Shown here piece after piece: positions 1-8,757 of a stretch of DNA of 59,483 nt; within the stretch, counting starts at the first letter, position 1, and the number at the start of each line of letters is the position of its first letter. The position numbers were made by a program, and so were the translations under genes. The notes below the pieces were generated by a model that was not told the DNA's origin, did no database searches, and saw only the letters and a list, made by a program, of their open reading frames with translations. Location of the stretch: assembly GCA_035284745.1 (NCBI GenBank), contig JAYKIL010000005.1, positions 1 to 59,483 on the forward strand. Reading direction: 5' to 3'. This DNA is from JAYKJB01 sp035284745 [NCBI: Candidatus Sericytochromatia bacterium] (GTDB lineage Bacteria > Cyanobacteriota > Sericytochromatia > S15B-MN24).

Positions 1-45
1 GTTTTCTTGCTGCGCATCCTCACTCCTCCAGACTTCCGTTTCCAC

Positions 46-68
46 GCTTATGCGTAAGCACCGCTTAC
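46..68. repeat. Three alternating complementary arms (two exclusive hairpins)
   Basis: GCTTA (46-50), GTAAGC (54-59) and GCTTAC (63-68) are successive complementary arms. The middle arm can pair with either neighbour, with loops of 3-4 bases. This lies beyond the stop of the minus-strand gene ending at 175 and may belong to whatever lies left of the window. Function unknown. Confidence 0.35.
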
Positions 69-122
69 AAAAGAGTTGTCTGGCCCAAAGGTTGCACCGC
101 AGTTGCAAAAGAAGGTGTCGGG

Positions 123-152
123 TTAAATTTAAAATTAAATTTAAGTTTTTTT
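123..152 (+). terminator. AT-rich stem-loop followed by T7
   Basis: An 8-bp stem TTAAATTT/AAATTTAA (123-130 and 137-144) encloses a 6-base loop and is followed after one base by seven Ts (146-152). The geometry is that of a plus-strand intrinsic terminator, but the stem has no G:C pairs and would be weak. It would serve a plus-strand transcript entering from the left of the window, which cannot be seen. Confidence 0.25.
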
Positions 153-174
153 CTGGTTGTCTTGAACGGTGGGG

Positions 175-3100
175 TCAGGGTTGATAGCGATAAATTCTTT
201 CCGTCCCCTGAAACCCCACATACACCCCTGCTGAGGTGCTCGAGTTGGTGGTGAATGGGTCGATTCCCAGGTAAGAGCTGCCACCTGTTGAGGTGGTATT
301 TACCACCACCGTGCTGCTCACCAATTTGGCGCTTGTGGCACCAGGAACCAGCGGCAGCGTGAATTTCGAGACACAAACGTCATAGTTGGTGCTGCCGGGG
401 TGATAGCTCAGGACATAAATGGCGTCTAGGTCAAAATTGACCACCGGTGTCGACCTGTTGCGGATATAATTCGCGCCCTCTTTGGCGCCGCCGTTGTTGG
501 GTGCGCTGCTGATGCCGAGGTAGGCGCGTTCAAAGCAGGTGCGCTTGCTTCCGGACGCGCTGAAGGCGGAGTATTCGGTGTCTGTCCACCGCTTTCGTGA
601 ATTGAAATCGAGGCTGAACAGGGTGTTGGTGTTATAACAATACACGCGTTTTTGACCGGAGCTGACATCAATGATGGGCGAGGTGCCCCACGCCTCGAGG
701 TGCGGATTATTCAACTGTTTGTAACGCAGGGTTAGCATCGGCCGCGTCTCTGTGCTGGCGTCAACGACAGCAGACGTGTTTCCGGCGTCCGTTGAGAACT
801 TGGGGGCGAACAACGGGGTGGTGCTGCCCGAGGTATTGGCGGTTAAGGGGCCGTCACGCCAATACACATTATTGTTTCCCGTGAGGGCGCCATCATATTG
901 CAGACCGAATGCAAAGTGCTGACGCGGCACATTTTGGGCCAACGCATCGGTCACGTCTAAGCTGTAGGCTTGGTTGGCGGGAAAATTATATGCCGTGGTG
1001 GTGGTGCCGGTGGCGGGAAGGTTGCCGAGGGCCGTTGCACCAAAGTCGGGCGCGTTGCTACTGGTGAATGCTCCGCTGGTTGGCCAGAGGGTGGTGGTGT
1101 TTTTCAAATAAAAACCGTTATAGCCGTCGGGCCCAAACGTGCCCAGCGGATGAACCCTGAGCGGGAAACACGAGGTGGTTTGGTTGTTTGTGCGCAGCGT
1201 TAATTGGGCCGACGTCAGCACACTGCCTGTGGCCAGGGTGTCGTAATTGGCGTCGTTGAAACGCAAATAACTGCGCACCCCTGTGCTTGCGCTGGTTCGC
1301 GCCAGGGTCGTGAGAGTGTTGGGGGTGCCGTGGGAGACTGCAATGGTGCTGCTTCCGAGTGCGACCCCCTGCGAATCACTGTCAATGGTTTGGGTCTGCT
1401 GTATGACGCTATCCACCACGTAGTACAGTTGGCTGCCGGCCGCAGCAAAGACACCGCCGCTGTTGTCAATGGCGAGGCTTGTCGCATTCGAAATACCGGA
1501 AACGGTATGCAGCGAGGTCAGGCTGGAGCCTGAGCCTGGATAACTGTAGTGTTTGATTTCGCTGCCATAAGACACCCAGATGCTGCCATCTTGGGCCACC
1601 GCGATGGCGTTGGGTTCGGCGCTGTCGGTGAACACCGTGTAGCTTGCGATGTTGCTGGCGTCTACACGAACTATTTCATTGGTGCCTCCTCCCCCGATGG
1701 TGGCCCATACGGCGGTGCCGCCTGGGTCGCACGCGATGCGTTTAAAGGGCTTGGAGGGAATGTTTAAGTTGCCGGCAGCAGCAGGGGAGGTATCTATTTT
1801 TGCGATGCGATCATCTTGGTCTGAGAGGATCCATACTGCGCCATCGGGTGCTCCCGCAATATCCAGGGTGTTTTTGTATCCCAGGTTATAGGTGCTGGAT
1901 GCCCCTGTGTCTGCGTTGATTCGATACAGCTTTTGGGCGCCAGAGCCGCCGGCGGTATCGTTGGTGCATACCCAAACATAATTGTTGACGGAGTCGTAAG
2001 CAATGCCATTTGCTGTCTCTGGGAACACATTGGTAGGGCCTGCGGTTCCGGAGGTAGAAAAGCGTGATATGGTGGTGCCGCGCGCTACCCAGATGTTTCC
2101 GGCATTGTCAAAAACGAGCTTGCCCGGAGAAGGCGAACCAATACTAAAGGAGGCTGGCGTATCGGTGGTGACGGTAATGTTTCGCAGGGCGGGTGACAGG
2201 CTGTCACGCGTGTAAGTGCCGGTGGCCCCAGGCAATGTCGCGACAAAGTCTTGAGAAACATTCAAAGCGTCCGCAGCCGGTAGGTAACGAATGGTATCGC
2301 TCGCGTCAAAGTTATAATCGAGCAAATCGTCATAATTGGTGGCCGCATTGTCATCGAGATACAAAGGGCGCGAATACCACACGTTTTGGGTTGCGAGTTC
2401 CACCCAGGCGCAGACGGGCCCGCTGCGTTGGGTGACGTTGACGAAGGCGAATAGTGGGGCATCGTTGGCGACGCTGCCATATTCCGAACCATACGTACCG
2501 TCTTGAATTTCAATCGCGGGAGGGGTCTCAATGCCCGTCGTTGAGATGGCATAGGTTTGACTGGCACCGCCGTCGGTATTGTAGTCAATAAAATTTCCGG
2601 CGGCGTCACCCACGAAAAGGCGGCGGTCGAAGGCGACACAAGGAGAGGTGATGCGTGCAGTGCCAGAGGCCGGTGTGGCACTGGTTAACGTATAGGTGTT
2701 GGCCGCGGTCAAGGTGCCACTGCTGCTCGCGGTAATGGCATATTCCCGCACGGTGCCGTCGCTGAGGGGAACGAACACCAGTTCTGATGTTCCTCCAGAG
2801 TCCGATCGCATCGGGTCCACACTCGGCGCAATACCCAGGGCGCTTTGCCCCAACGAGGCTGAGGCCTGTTGTTGCATATCCCCTGTGGTATCGATGACAA
2901 AGAAAGTTCCATCATCGGAGATGACGAAGGCCCGGTTTCCGCGCGGGCTCAGCGAGATGTAGGTGCGTGAGAAGTTTTTTCCAAGATCGATGCCGCGCGC
3001 ATCGGTGAGGGGGTCCCCGCGCTTCAGCTTTAATAGTTTGCCCTCATAGCTCAAGAACAATACGCGATTTTCAAGGCCGTCACCATCGCCCCCATAGGCA

Positions 3101-3612
3101 AAAACGCTGGCAGGGCCATTGGGGACGTAATCGCCCGAGTTAATCGTGATGGATGCGATGACTGAATCAAGAGAAGGGGGCGATCCTGTCATTGGGACCC
3201 CTTCATTGCCCGATGGGTAACTCCAACTGGCCGAAATGTCGGGGAAGGCTTGTAGCGTGTATTTCTTGTCTACGCCCCCTTCGTTTTGTACCTTCTGTCG
3301 ATTTCTCTCTGTTTGCGCCAATTGCCCGGCCCAGGCTTTCCGTTCAGTGGCAATGCGGGGAGCACTGAAGCGTTGGGTTGACCAATCGAGCGTACGGGGG
3401 CGCAGGAGGTTTTCGTTGCCAGGACCCATCACCCACGTCGACTGTTTCGCCGCTTGGGTGCGGGCAGGGGGCGTCGCTAAAAACGGTGCATGACAGCTGA
3501 ACAGCCACAACTGCACCATGAAGAGGACCAGAAAACGGTAAGCCAGAAGCCCTGGGTAAGGCGTCACGTGTTCACCCCGCAACCTCACGATTCTCCGCAT
3601 TTCTGATAGCAC
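175..3612 (-). CDS. Large exported beta-propeller protein with DNRLRE-like module
   Basis: A protein of 1145 residues. The N-terminus is long and basic, followed by a hydrophobic stretch ending in a lipobox-like WLFSC near residue 40, so it is probably a lipoprotein. Residues about 140-770 contain degenerate beta-propeller blades resembling virginiamycin-lyase/NHL repeats (for example DNAGNIWVARG, DGAVWILSDQDDRIAKID). Residues about 778-965 resemble a DNRLRE structural module (RSYLRFNDANYD near its start, TRPMLTLRYKQ near its end). The last 180 residues look like a further propeller or PQQ-like region. The GTG start at 3612 has AAGGG just upstream; ATG at 3600 is the alternative. It follows the lipoprotein gene at 3644-5122 by 31 bases, so the two are probably one operon. 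The specific role is unknown; a surface or extracellular binding protein is inferred. Confidence 0.7.
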   Translation of the reverse strand: MLSEMRRIVRLRGEHVTPYPGLLAYRFLVLFMVQLWLFSCHAPFLATPPARTQAAKQSTWVMGPGNENLLRPRTLDWSTQRFSAPRIATERKAWAGQLAQTERNRQKVQNEGGVDKKYTLQAFPDISASWSYPSGNEGVPMTGSPPSLDSVIASITINSGDYVPNGPASVFAYGGDGDGLENRVLFLSYEGKLLKLKRGDPLTDARGIDLGKNFSRTYISLSPRGNRAFVISDDGTFFVIDTTGDMQQQASASLGQSALGIAPSVDPMRSDSGGTSELVFVPLSDGTVREYAITASSSGTLTAANTYTLTSATPASGTARITSPCVAFDRRLFVGDAAGNFIDYNTDGGASQTYAISTTGIETPPAIEIQDGTYGSEYGSVANDAPLFAFVNVTQRSGPVCAWVELATQNVWYSRPLYLDDNAATNYDDLLDYNFDASDTIRYLPAADALNVSQDFVATLPGATGTYTRDSLSPALRNITVTTDTPASFSIGSPSPGKLVFDNAGNIWVARGTTISRFSTSGTAGPTNVFPETANGIAYDSVNNYVWVCTNDTAGGSGAQKLYRINADTGASSTYNLGYKNTLDIAGAPDGAVWILSDQDDRIAKIDTSPAAAGNLNIPSKPFKRIACDPGGTAVWATIGGGGTNEIVRVDASNIASYTVFTDSAEPNAIAVAQDGSIWVSYGSEIKHYSYPGSGSSLTSLHTVSGISNATSLAIDNSGGVFAAAGSQLYYVVDSVIQQTQTIDSDSQGVALGSSTIAVSHGTPNTLTTLARTSASTGVRSYLRFNDANYDTLATGSVLTSAQLTLRTNNQTTSCFPLRVHPLGTFGPDGYNGFYLKNTTTLWPTSGAFTSSNAPDFGATALGNLPATGTTTTAYNFPANQAYSLDVTDALAQNVPRQHFAFGLQYDGALTGNNNVYWRDGPLTANTSGSTTPLFAPKFSTDAGNTSAVVDASTETRPMLTLRYKQLNNPHLEAWGTSPIIDVSSGQKRVYCYNTNTLFSLDFNSRKRWTDTEYSAFSASGSKRTCFERAYLGISSAPNNGGAKEGANYIRNRSTPVVNFDLDAIYVLSYHPGSTNYDVCVSKFTLPLVPGATSAKLVSSTVVVNTTSTGGSSYLGIDPFTTNSSTSAGVYVGFQGTERIYRYQP

Positions 3613-3643
3613 TATACCCTTGGGGTGGCAAGCACGAAGACTG

Positions 3644-5122
3644 TCACGGCACGTTGAATTGAATCCGCCGCACGGCGTGGCGGTAGCCTTGTGAGCGGTT
3701 TGGGGTGCGCAGCGTGCGGGCCGTCATTTGGGCCAAATTGCGGGGAAGCAAGCCCGGGGCGTCCCACGCCGTCAACGTGGATTGGTATTCGCCACCGGCC
3801 AGGGGGAAGGGGGCGCCAGCCACGGGAAAGCTGTTTTCGTTTGTGAAGGCTTCCCATCGCACGGGGGCGTTATCGTTGACGCCGGAGAATTCGAGTGTGT
3901 AGCCCGCGGCCCCTGGGACCGTATCCCACTGGAGGATGCCTGTGGGGGCTTGGTTTTTGGGCCAGGCGGGGACAGGCAAGAAAGCATCATAGATGACGGT
4001 GTGGTCTTGACCCCATTGAATGGTTAATTCTGGCCGAAATAAGCGACTGCGCACCGTGGCTTGGCGGTCGCTGATAGAGGCGTTTAAAGACCACCGAATG
4101 CCTGGGATCTGTGCAATTTTTGCCCGTTGTGCATTGCCAAACAATCCCACGCTCACCCCGTTGGCCGCGACCATCGCGATCGAACTGTTGGCTTGCCCCA
4201 CGACATTGGCCCGATCCACAAAGACCTGCAATCGATGGTTGGCCTTCTGCAGGGCGAGGGGCGCTGAAGCCGGATCTGTCGGATCGCTATCGAGCCAAAC
4301 ATCAGACCCTGTCAGGGTCAGGTTGAGCCAAGCGCCCAACCAGTTCTGCGAAGGGTCCACCGCCAATAAAGCGGCATCGGAAATTCCTGAATTGGGCGTT
4401 TCGACCACAAAATCAAAGCTGCCATCGGCCGCGGTGGTGACAGGGGGGAATGTCAGACCGTCAGCGCTCCCTAAAACAAGCAAAATGTCTTGCAAGGGAT
4501 TGCCAACCTCATCCACACACTGGCCGCGAAGGCGCATGGACTGTGCGACCCCCTCGCGGGTGTCGGCAAACGTTCCTGTGATGGGTTTCATATGTAAGAC
4601 AGGGCTCGCATCACGGTAGCCTGCGATCGCGGATGAGACGTATCCGCTCGCTTGTGCTAAATACACGCCGTCAGCAGGGGGTTGCCCCAAGAGGCGAAAC
4701 ACGCCGCGCGCATCTGTGACTGCGCGTCGACCGTCGGTGGTCAAAATGGTGGCTTGCGTGATGGCACGCGGTGGATTGGCGTCCAGTCCGACCACTGCGC
4801 CCAGTGTGACACCCGGTTCGCTGGGAAGTCCGGAACTGCCCCCGCCGAAAAATACCTCCGGAGGTGTCGATGGCTCTCGGATGGCTTTTCCCGGCATTGG
4901 GGGAAATTCAGACGGCACCTGCAAAAAAGGGGCTTTTTGATCATCAAAGACGTAAGCCCCCAGCACCCAAGGAGGTAGACTTCTGGCCGAGGGCTGAGAG
5001 ACCTGGCAGGCCGTCATCGTCCAAGCCAGCGCAAAGGCCAAGGCAGAGGGGCACAGGCTGCGGTGGGGCAGGCCTCTGCGGTACCAGACTTTAAGTAAAC
5101 TTAAATTAAACTTGGGGTTCAA
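3644..5122 (-). CDS. Lipoprotein with two carboxypeptidase-regulatory-like domains
   Basis: 492 residues. The signal sequence ends in the lipobox LAWTMTAC near residue 39. Two segments look like CarboxypepD_reg/transthyretin-like beta-sandwiches: about 110-170 (TDGRRAVTDARGVFRLLG) and about 195-290 (TTAADGSFDFVVETPN). The C-terminal third contains fibronectin-like text (LQWDTVPGAAGYTLEFSG). The reading frame opens with TTG at 5122; no ATG is available before the signal peptide and no clear ribosome-binding site is seen, so the exact start is uncertain. It is probably co-transcribed with the large propeller protein just downstream. Role: exported scaffold or adhesin-like protein, inferred from domains only. 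Confidence 0.7.
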   Translation of the reverse strand: MNPKFNLSLLKVWYRRGLPHRSLCPSALAFALAWTMTACQVSQPSARSLPPWVLGAYVFDDQKAPFLQVPSEFPPMPGKAIREPSTPPEVFFGGGSSGLPSEPGVTLGAVVGLDANPPRAITQATILTTDGRRAVTDARGVFRLLGQPPADGVYLAQASGYVSSAIAGYRDASPVLHMKPITGTFADTREGVAQSMRLRGQCVDEVGNPLQDILLVLGSADGLTFPPVTTAADGSFDFVVETPNSGISDAALLAVDPSQNWLGAWLNLTLTGSDVWLDSDPTDPASAPLALQKANHRLQVFVDRANVVGQANSSIAMVAANGVSVGLFGNAQRAKIAQIPGIRWSLNASISDRQATVRSRLFRPELTIQWGQDHTVIYDAFLPVPAWPKNQAPTGILQWDTVPGAAGYTLEFSGVNDNAPVRWEAFTNENSFPVAGAPFPLAGGEYQSTLTAWDAPGLLPRNLAQMTARTLRTPNRSQGYRHAVRRIQFNVP

Positions 5123-5247
5123 ACAAGGCTGCTCAAAACAAGTTCGGAGCGTTGCACGGTGACAAGGAGAGAGAGGTCTTATTGTACACGGACCGCTGGG
5201 TCAAAATGAGTGCCGTCATCAAAGAGGGCGCTTCGCAGGAGCCGTGA

Positions 5248-6204
5248 ATGCAGCATCCCGTTTCGCATACGCGTTTGGCACGTTATAACGCTGTAAATAG
5301 GGTGTCTGGGGGCACGACGGAAGGGACGCCGCCGACGCCCGCTCAAATGCAAGTCCTGCGCGCTGAGTTGCAACAGCTTCAAGAAACCTTGGACCACCTT
5401 CTAAGGACTCAATGGGTGCCCCCGCCCGCTCGCGTTCCTTCGCCGCCGCCCCCCCCCCCGCCTGTGGCAGCGCCCCCGCCACCCCCACCTCCGCCGCTCC
5501 CGGCGCCCCCACCCCCTTCGTTCGGAATCGATCTAAACGGCACGGCGCAGCGTCCGCGCGCGGAAACACAAGAGGGGGCCGGGCCTGTTTTGCGGCGTGG
5601 GCTACGAGGAGAGCCTGTGCGCGCGCTGCAGCGCCGCCTCGCCGAACTGGGCATTGATCCTGGGCCTGTCGATGGCCTCTTTGGCCCGCGAACGGATGCT
5701 GCCGTCAGAACTTTTCAGCGCGCGCGCCGGTTGCACGTCGATGGCGTGGTGGGGCCTGAAACGTGGAAGGCGCTGGGGATTGCCGTTGCAGGGGATGTGA
5801 CATCCTTTGGTATACAAGCCACCTTTGGCGATGCCGTCGATCGCCTTGCCCCCGTTCCTCTGGCGACGCGCCAGGGGCACCAAATGCATGTGAATCTGGT
5901 GGCCGACTGGGATCGGATGGTCGCAGCGGCCTCGCGCGATGGAGTGAACTTGCAGATTACTTCAGGCTATCGCAGTGTTGAATTGCAAGCGCGCCTGTTC
6001 CGCGAGGCTGTCAGTAAGTACGGGTCGGAAGACGCTGCGCGTAAATGGGTGGCCCCGCCGGGTCGCTCGAATCACCAACGGGGAAAAGCGCTAGATATTG
6101 CCGACAACGGAGGGGCTCACGCCTGGCTGCGAGCGAATGGAAGGCGCTTCGGCTTCTATCAACCGATGAGTTGGGAACCTTGGCATTGGGAGCACGACAT
6201 TTAG
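5248..6204 (+). CDS. Peptidoglycan-binding VanY-type D-Ala-D-Ala carboxypeptidase
   Basis: 318 residues in three parts. Residues 1-55 hold a short predicted helix (QMQVLRAELQQLQETLDHLL). Residues 56-95 are a proline-rich linker encoded by long C runs. A PG_binding_1 domain (about 112-172, LRRGLRGEPVRALQRRL) is followed by a C-terminal M15B/VanY peptidase with the zinc and catalytic signature SNHQRGKALDI and the WHWEH end. The family cleaves the terminal D-Ala of peptidoglycan peptides. The ATG has AGGAG seven bases upstream, so the start is well supported. It leaves no Sec or Tat signal peptide, which is odd for a cell-wall enzyme. The helix-plus-polyproline N-terminus resembles that of the gene at 56991. 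Confidence 0.85.
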   Translation: MQHPVSHTRLARYNAVNRVSGGTTEGTPPTPAQMQVLRAELQQLQETLDHLLRTQWVPPPARVPSPPPPPPPVAAPPPPPPPPLPAPPPPSFGIDLNGTAQRPRAETQEGAGPVLRRGLRGEPVRALQRRLAELGIDPGPVDGLFGPRTDAAVRTFQRARRLHVDGVVGPETWKALGIAVAGDVTSFGIQATFGDAVDRLAPVPLATRQGHQMHVNLVADWDRMVAAASRDGVNLQITSGYRSVELQARLFREAVSKYGSEDAARKWVAPPGRSNHQRGKALDIADNGGAHAWLRANGRRFGFYQPMSWEPWHWEHDI

Positions 6205-6216
6205 GTCACGCGTGCA

Positions 6217-7041
6217 CTAGTGCGTGTGTGGCATCAGGCGTTCGACCACTCCGAACAGCATCGCACCCGTCACCACCAAAGGCACACCGGTCGGGGTTCT
6301 TAAGGTGACTGGTATCAATTGCGCCAAAACCACATACAGCAGGACGCCCGCAGCCAGCGGCAGTGCATACGCGAGGGTCCCGGTGGCCCCTCCCAGAGCC
6401 AATGGAAGGGCGAGGCCTAGCAGGAATGCGAGACCGGTTGCCAAAGCGGCGCGGCGCGCCAGTTGATGGGAGCTACCAGCGGCCAGCACCACCGCCGCGG
6501 CCAACATACCCTCCGGTAAAATGTGGGCGAGCAGGCCTATCATCACCAGCAATCCCACGTGGAATTCCAATGCGAAGCCGGCGGCCATCGCGACGCCATC
6601 GAAAAAAGTACAGACCAGAAGACAACCGAGGGCCGAACACGCCGCGCCGTGACTCAACAAATGAGCCCCATGGGTGTCTTGGTCGTGATCGTGACACGCA
6701 CTGGCGTGTTCGCACGTGGTGGGACCCGATTCGCGACCAATAAAATTGAGGTGAGGAGCCAAGTAGCGTTCGAAGAGCAAGACCGCCAATACGCCCCCGA
6801 ACAGCCAGCTTAACGCAGCCGGGTTTCCTGAATTGAGAGCGGCCGGCAATAACTCGAAAAACAGAACTGCGAGCAACAATCCAGCACCGAGGGCCATGAT
6901 GGCAGCCAACCGGGCGTGAGTGAGCCAACGCCGCGGGCGAGAAGCCAGCCACATGCCGCCGGCCATGGTGGTGCTTGCAGTAAAAAGTCCGACGACGAGT
7001 GTGTTATCAGTGACCATTGGGGGCCTATGTTTCCACGCCAT
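6217..7041 (-). CDS. ZIP-family metal transporter
   Basis: About 274 residues, or 266 from the alternative ATG at 7017, which begins right before TM1; neither start has a clear Shine-Dalgarno. Roughly eight membrane segments. A His-rich cytoplasmic loop lies near the middle (CHDHDQDTHGAH), as is typical of ZIP zinc/divalent cation importers. The TM4/TM5 metal-site motifs appear as FFDGVAMAAGF and HILPEGM. The gene diverges from the metal-locus lipoprotein at 7307, with a perfect inverted repeat between them at 7171-7196, so both may share a metal-responsive regulator. Zinc is the likely substrate, inferred from neighbours. Confidence 0.85.
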   Translation of the reverse strand: MAWKHRPPMVTDNTLVVGLFTASTTMAGGMWLASRPRRWLTHARLAAIMALGAGLLLAVLFFELLPAALNSGNPAALSWLFGGVLAVLLFERYLAPHLNFIGRESGPTTCEHASACHDHDQDTHGAHLLSHGAACSALGCLLVCTFFDGVAMAAGFALEFHVGLLVMIGLLAHILPEGMLAAAVVLAAGSSHQLARRAALATGLAFLLGLALPLALGGATGTLAYALPLAAGVLLYVVLAQLIPVTLRTPTGVPLVVTGAMLFGVVERLMPHTH

Positions 7042-7170
7042 TCACGCAATGGCATCACACTAAAATACGCGTCTGAGACCCCGTTCGTCAAGACTTCACA
7101 TATCGATTTAGAGCAACTATGGCGGCATTCCAGCCGCGTTTAGTGCGCCCAAAGTTTGACGGGTTCTAAT

Positions 7171-7196
7171 GCAACATAGTAGCTTTTATATGTTGC
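7171..7196. promoter_or_regulatory. Perfect 8-bp inverted repeat, candidate metal-regulator operator
   Basis: GCAACATA (7171-7178), ten bases, then TATGTTGC (7189-7196): a perfect inverted repeat about 110 bases before the lipoprotein start at 7307 and 130 bases before the ZIP start. A TTGACG hexamer lies at 7156-7161, just upstream. The position between divergent metal-transport genes suggests an operator for a Zur/Fur-type repressor. It does not match a Zur consensus that I can name with certainty. Confidence 0.5.
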
Positions 7197-7306
7197 GGGA
7201 CGTTCGCGACCCGTGCACGCGGGATTGTCGGAATTCTGACGACGATTTCGGCAACCCCGCATGTGGCTCGGTACCACGCGCGAGAAATAGATTTGGAGTT
7301 CAAACA

Positions 7307-7918
7307 ATGTCAAAAAACATGAGCGTTTATTTCTTCGGTGTCTTGCTTGCGAGCGTGGCCTCGTGCAGTGCGCCTGTCACATCGCCCAATGTGATGCCAA
7401 CGACCTCCTCGCCCTCCCCTTCGCCGGCTGCCACCCCCTCGGCGGCGATGAAACCGCATCAAGAAGCCTGCCTGCATATGAGTTCAGGGCCCCAAAAAGA
7501 CGTAGAGGCCGCGTTATTGAGCTCTGGGGCACCTGTTATCGCGGCGGATCATCACCGCTACGATGTCACCCTGAAGGCCCAAGGCGATCGCTTTGGGGGA
7601 ACGGTCGTTTTTAACAACCCCACCGCTGGGGATGTGAGGTTTTATCTGGGGTTTGCGGGGCCAATTTCTCCAGATACAAAGTTGACGTTGACGCAGGCGG
7701 GGAAGCCCCTTGCTTTTGAATCGGTGGATACAGAGCATGTGCACGAAGAGTGTTCAGACATAAAAGTTCTCTACGTGGCGGAAGTTGGGGTGGGCCCAGT
7801 TGAAATCAACATGGCCGGATTCCAAGAAAACGTGGCACGCTTGGTTCTGGAGGGCGGTTCCGGCGAAGATGGCCACGCGGATGATCACGAAGAGGATCAC
7901 GGCCACGATCACGAGTGA
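7307..7918 (+). CDS. Metal-locus lipoprotein with His/Asp-rich tail
   Basis: 203 residues from ATG 7307, which has TTGGAG upstream and directly precedes a lipoprotein signal (lipobox LASVASC, C20). An upstream in-frame ATG at 7169 overlaps the inverted repeat and gives no signal peptide, so it was rejected. A Ser/Pro linker follows, then a compact domain with two cysteines (C55, C149), and a tail with five His among Asp/Glu (about 189-203). The folded part is homologous to the next protein: both share C-x3-SSGP, YDV-x-L, a VVF-x-N strand, PLA-x-ES and a second Cys before the last strands. No known family name is recognised. It precedes the ABC transporter genes and may act as an extracytoplasmic zinc-binding or handing-off protein. 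Confidence 0.75.
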   Translation: MSKNMSVYFFGVLLASVASCSAPVTSPNVMPTTSSPSPSPAATPSAAMKPHQEACLHMSSGPQKDVEAALLSSGAPVIAADHHRYDVTLKAQGDRFGGTVVFNNPTAGDVRFYLGFAGPISPDTKLTLTQAGKPLAFESVDTEHVHEECSDIKVLYVAEVGVGPVEINMAGFQENVARLVLEGGSGEDGHADDHEEDHGHDHE

Positions 7919-8010
7919 TTTCTGCCCGGCGTTGTACGCGGGGTGGTTAGGTGGTGGGTGTGTTGGGGGACAAGGGCTTTGTTCCCCTTTTTTATGGGCA
8001 GCCTGTGAGT

Positions 8011-8754
8011 ATGATGATGTCTTTGCCTCGCTGGTTCACCGCTTTTTGCTCGCTCTCACTCGTCATTCAGGCCTGCCAAGCCCAAGAGGAGTTGGTTTTC
8101 TCACAAATGCCTTCGATGAGTTTTCCTGCGGCGGCGGGGGGGGCTTCACCGACGCCGCCGCAGGCCACCCTGCCCCCCACAGTGGTCGTCGAAGACTCTA
8201 CTGAAGATGTTGCGACGGTTGACGCACCTGCAGAGAGCCCTCAGGCCGAGCTGTCGCCCGCTGCAACAGCCCCTTTGGTAGTGGATGTGCCAATTTTGCC
8301 GCTTGAGCCCTCTGCGGAGCCCTTCCCTGATTTGCCCCACGAAGGGGATCTTCTGTCCGTATGTCGCCTGTTTTCGAGTGGGCCGGCGCGGGTTGTCCAA
8401 GCCGCTCTACCGGGCAGTGAAGAGACGCCAGGCACGGTGTCCGATGATGGACAGCGCTATGATGTGGACCTGGGCGATACAGGGGATGGTTTTGAAGGCT
8501 CTGTGGTGTTTGAAAACACCCGCACAGCCGTTTATGGCTTCTACTTGAGTGCGGATGTGCCTCTGGAAGTATTCATAGATGGTTCATTGCCGTTGGCATT
8601 AGAGTCGAGTAAAGAGAGTCCGGCAGGATGCTCTGGTGTTGCGGTTTATCATTTTGTTGAAATTTTACCGGGTCAGGTCACGCTGAATTTTGGTCCGCAT
8701 TCGTCGGAACGTATTTCCTTAGTGGTTGAACGCGCTCAGGAGGCAACGCCCTGA
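8011..8754 (+). CDS. Paralogous lipoprotein of the metal locus
   Basis: 247 residues from ATG 8011 (adjacent ATGs at 8014 and 8017 are equally possible), giving a signal with lipobox LVIQAC (C22). Residues 30-110 form a low-complexity Pro/Ala/Glu-rich linker. The C-terminal 130 residues are clearly related to the preceding gene's domain, with cysteines at 118 and 207 in matching positions, but the His-rich tail is absent. The stop lies one codon before the ABC ATPase start, so translation is probably coupled. The pair looks like a duplication in which only one copy keeps the metal-binding tail. Role unknown; a surface partner of the transporter is inferred from context. Confidence 0.7.
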   Translation: MMMSLPRWFTAFCSLSLVIQACQAQEELVFSQMPSMSFPAAAGGASPTPPQATLPPTVVVEDSTEDVATVDAPAESPQAELSPAATAPLVVDVPILPLEPSAEPFPDLPHEGDLLSVCRLFSSGPARVVQAALPGSEETPGTVSDDGQRYDVDLGDTGDGFEGSVVFENTRTAVYGFYLSADVPLEVFIDGSLPLALESSKESPAGCSGVAVYHFVEILPGQVTLNFGPHSSERISLVVERAQEATP

Positions 8755-8757
8755 GCC

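Noticed and set aside
5445-5520. C-rich tract as a simple-sequence or phase-variable repeat
   Set aside because: It encodes a plausible polyproline linker and the frame is intact; no evidence of variability, although the C runs are prone to sequencing slippage.
6214-6223. GCACTAGTGC palindrome between VanY and ZIP genes
   Set aside because: It coincides with the ZIP stop codon and has no T-tract; a terminator role cannot be supported.
7169-7306. Upstream extension of the His-tailed lipoprotein
   Set aside because: It overlaps the inverted repeat, has no signal peptide, and the ATG at 7307 has an SD and a perfect lipoprotein signal.
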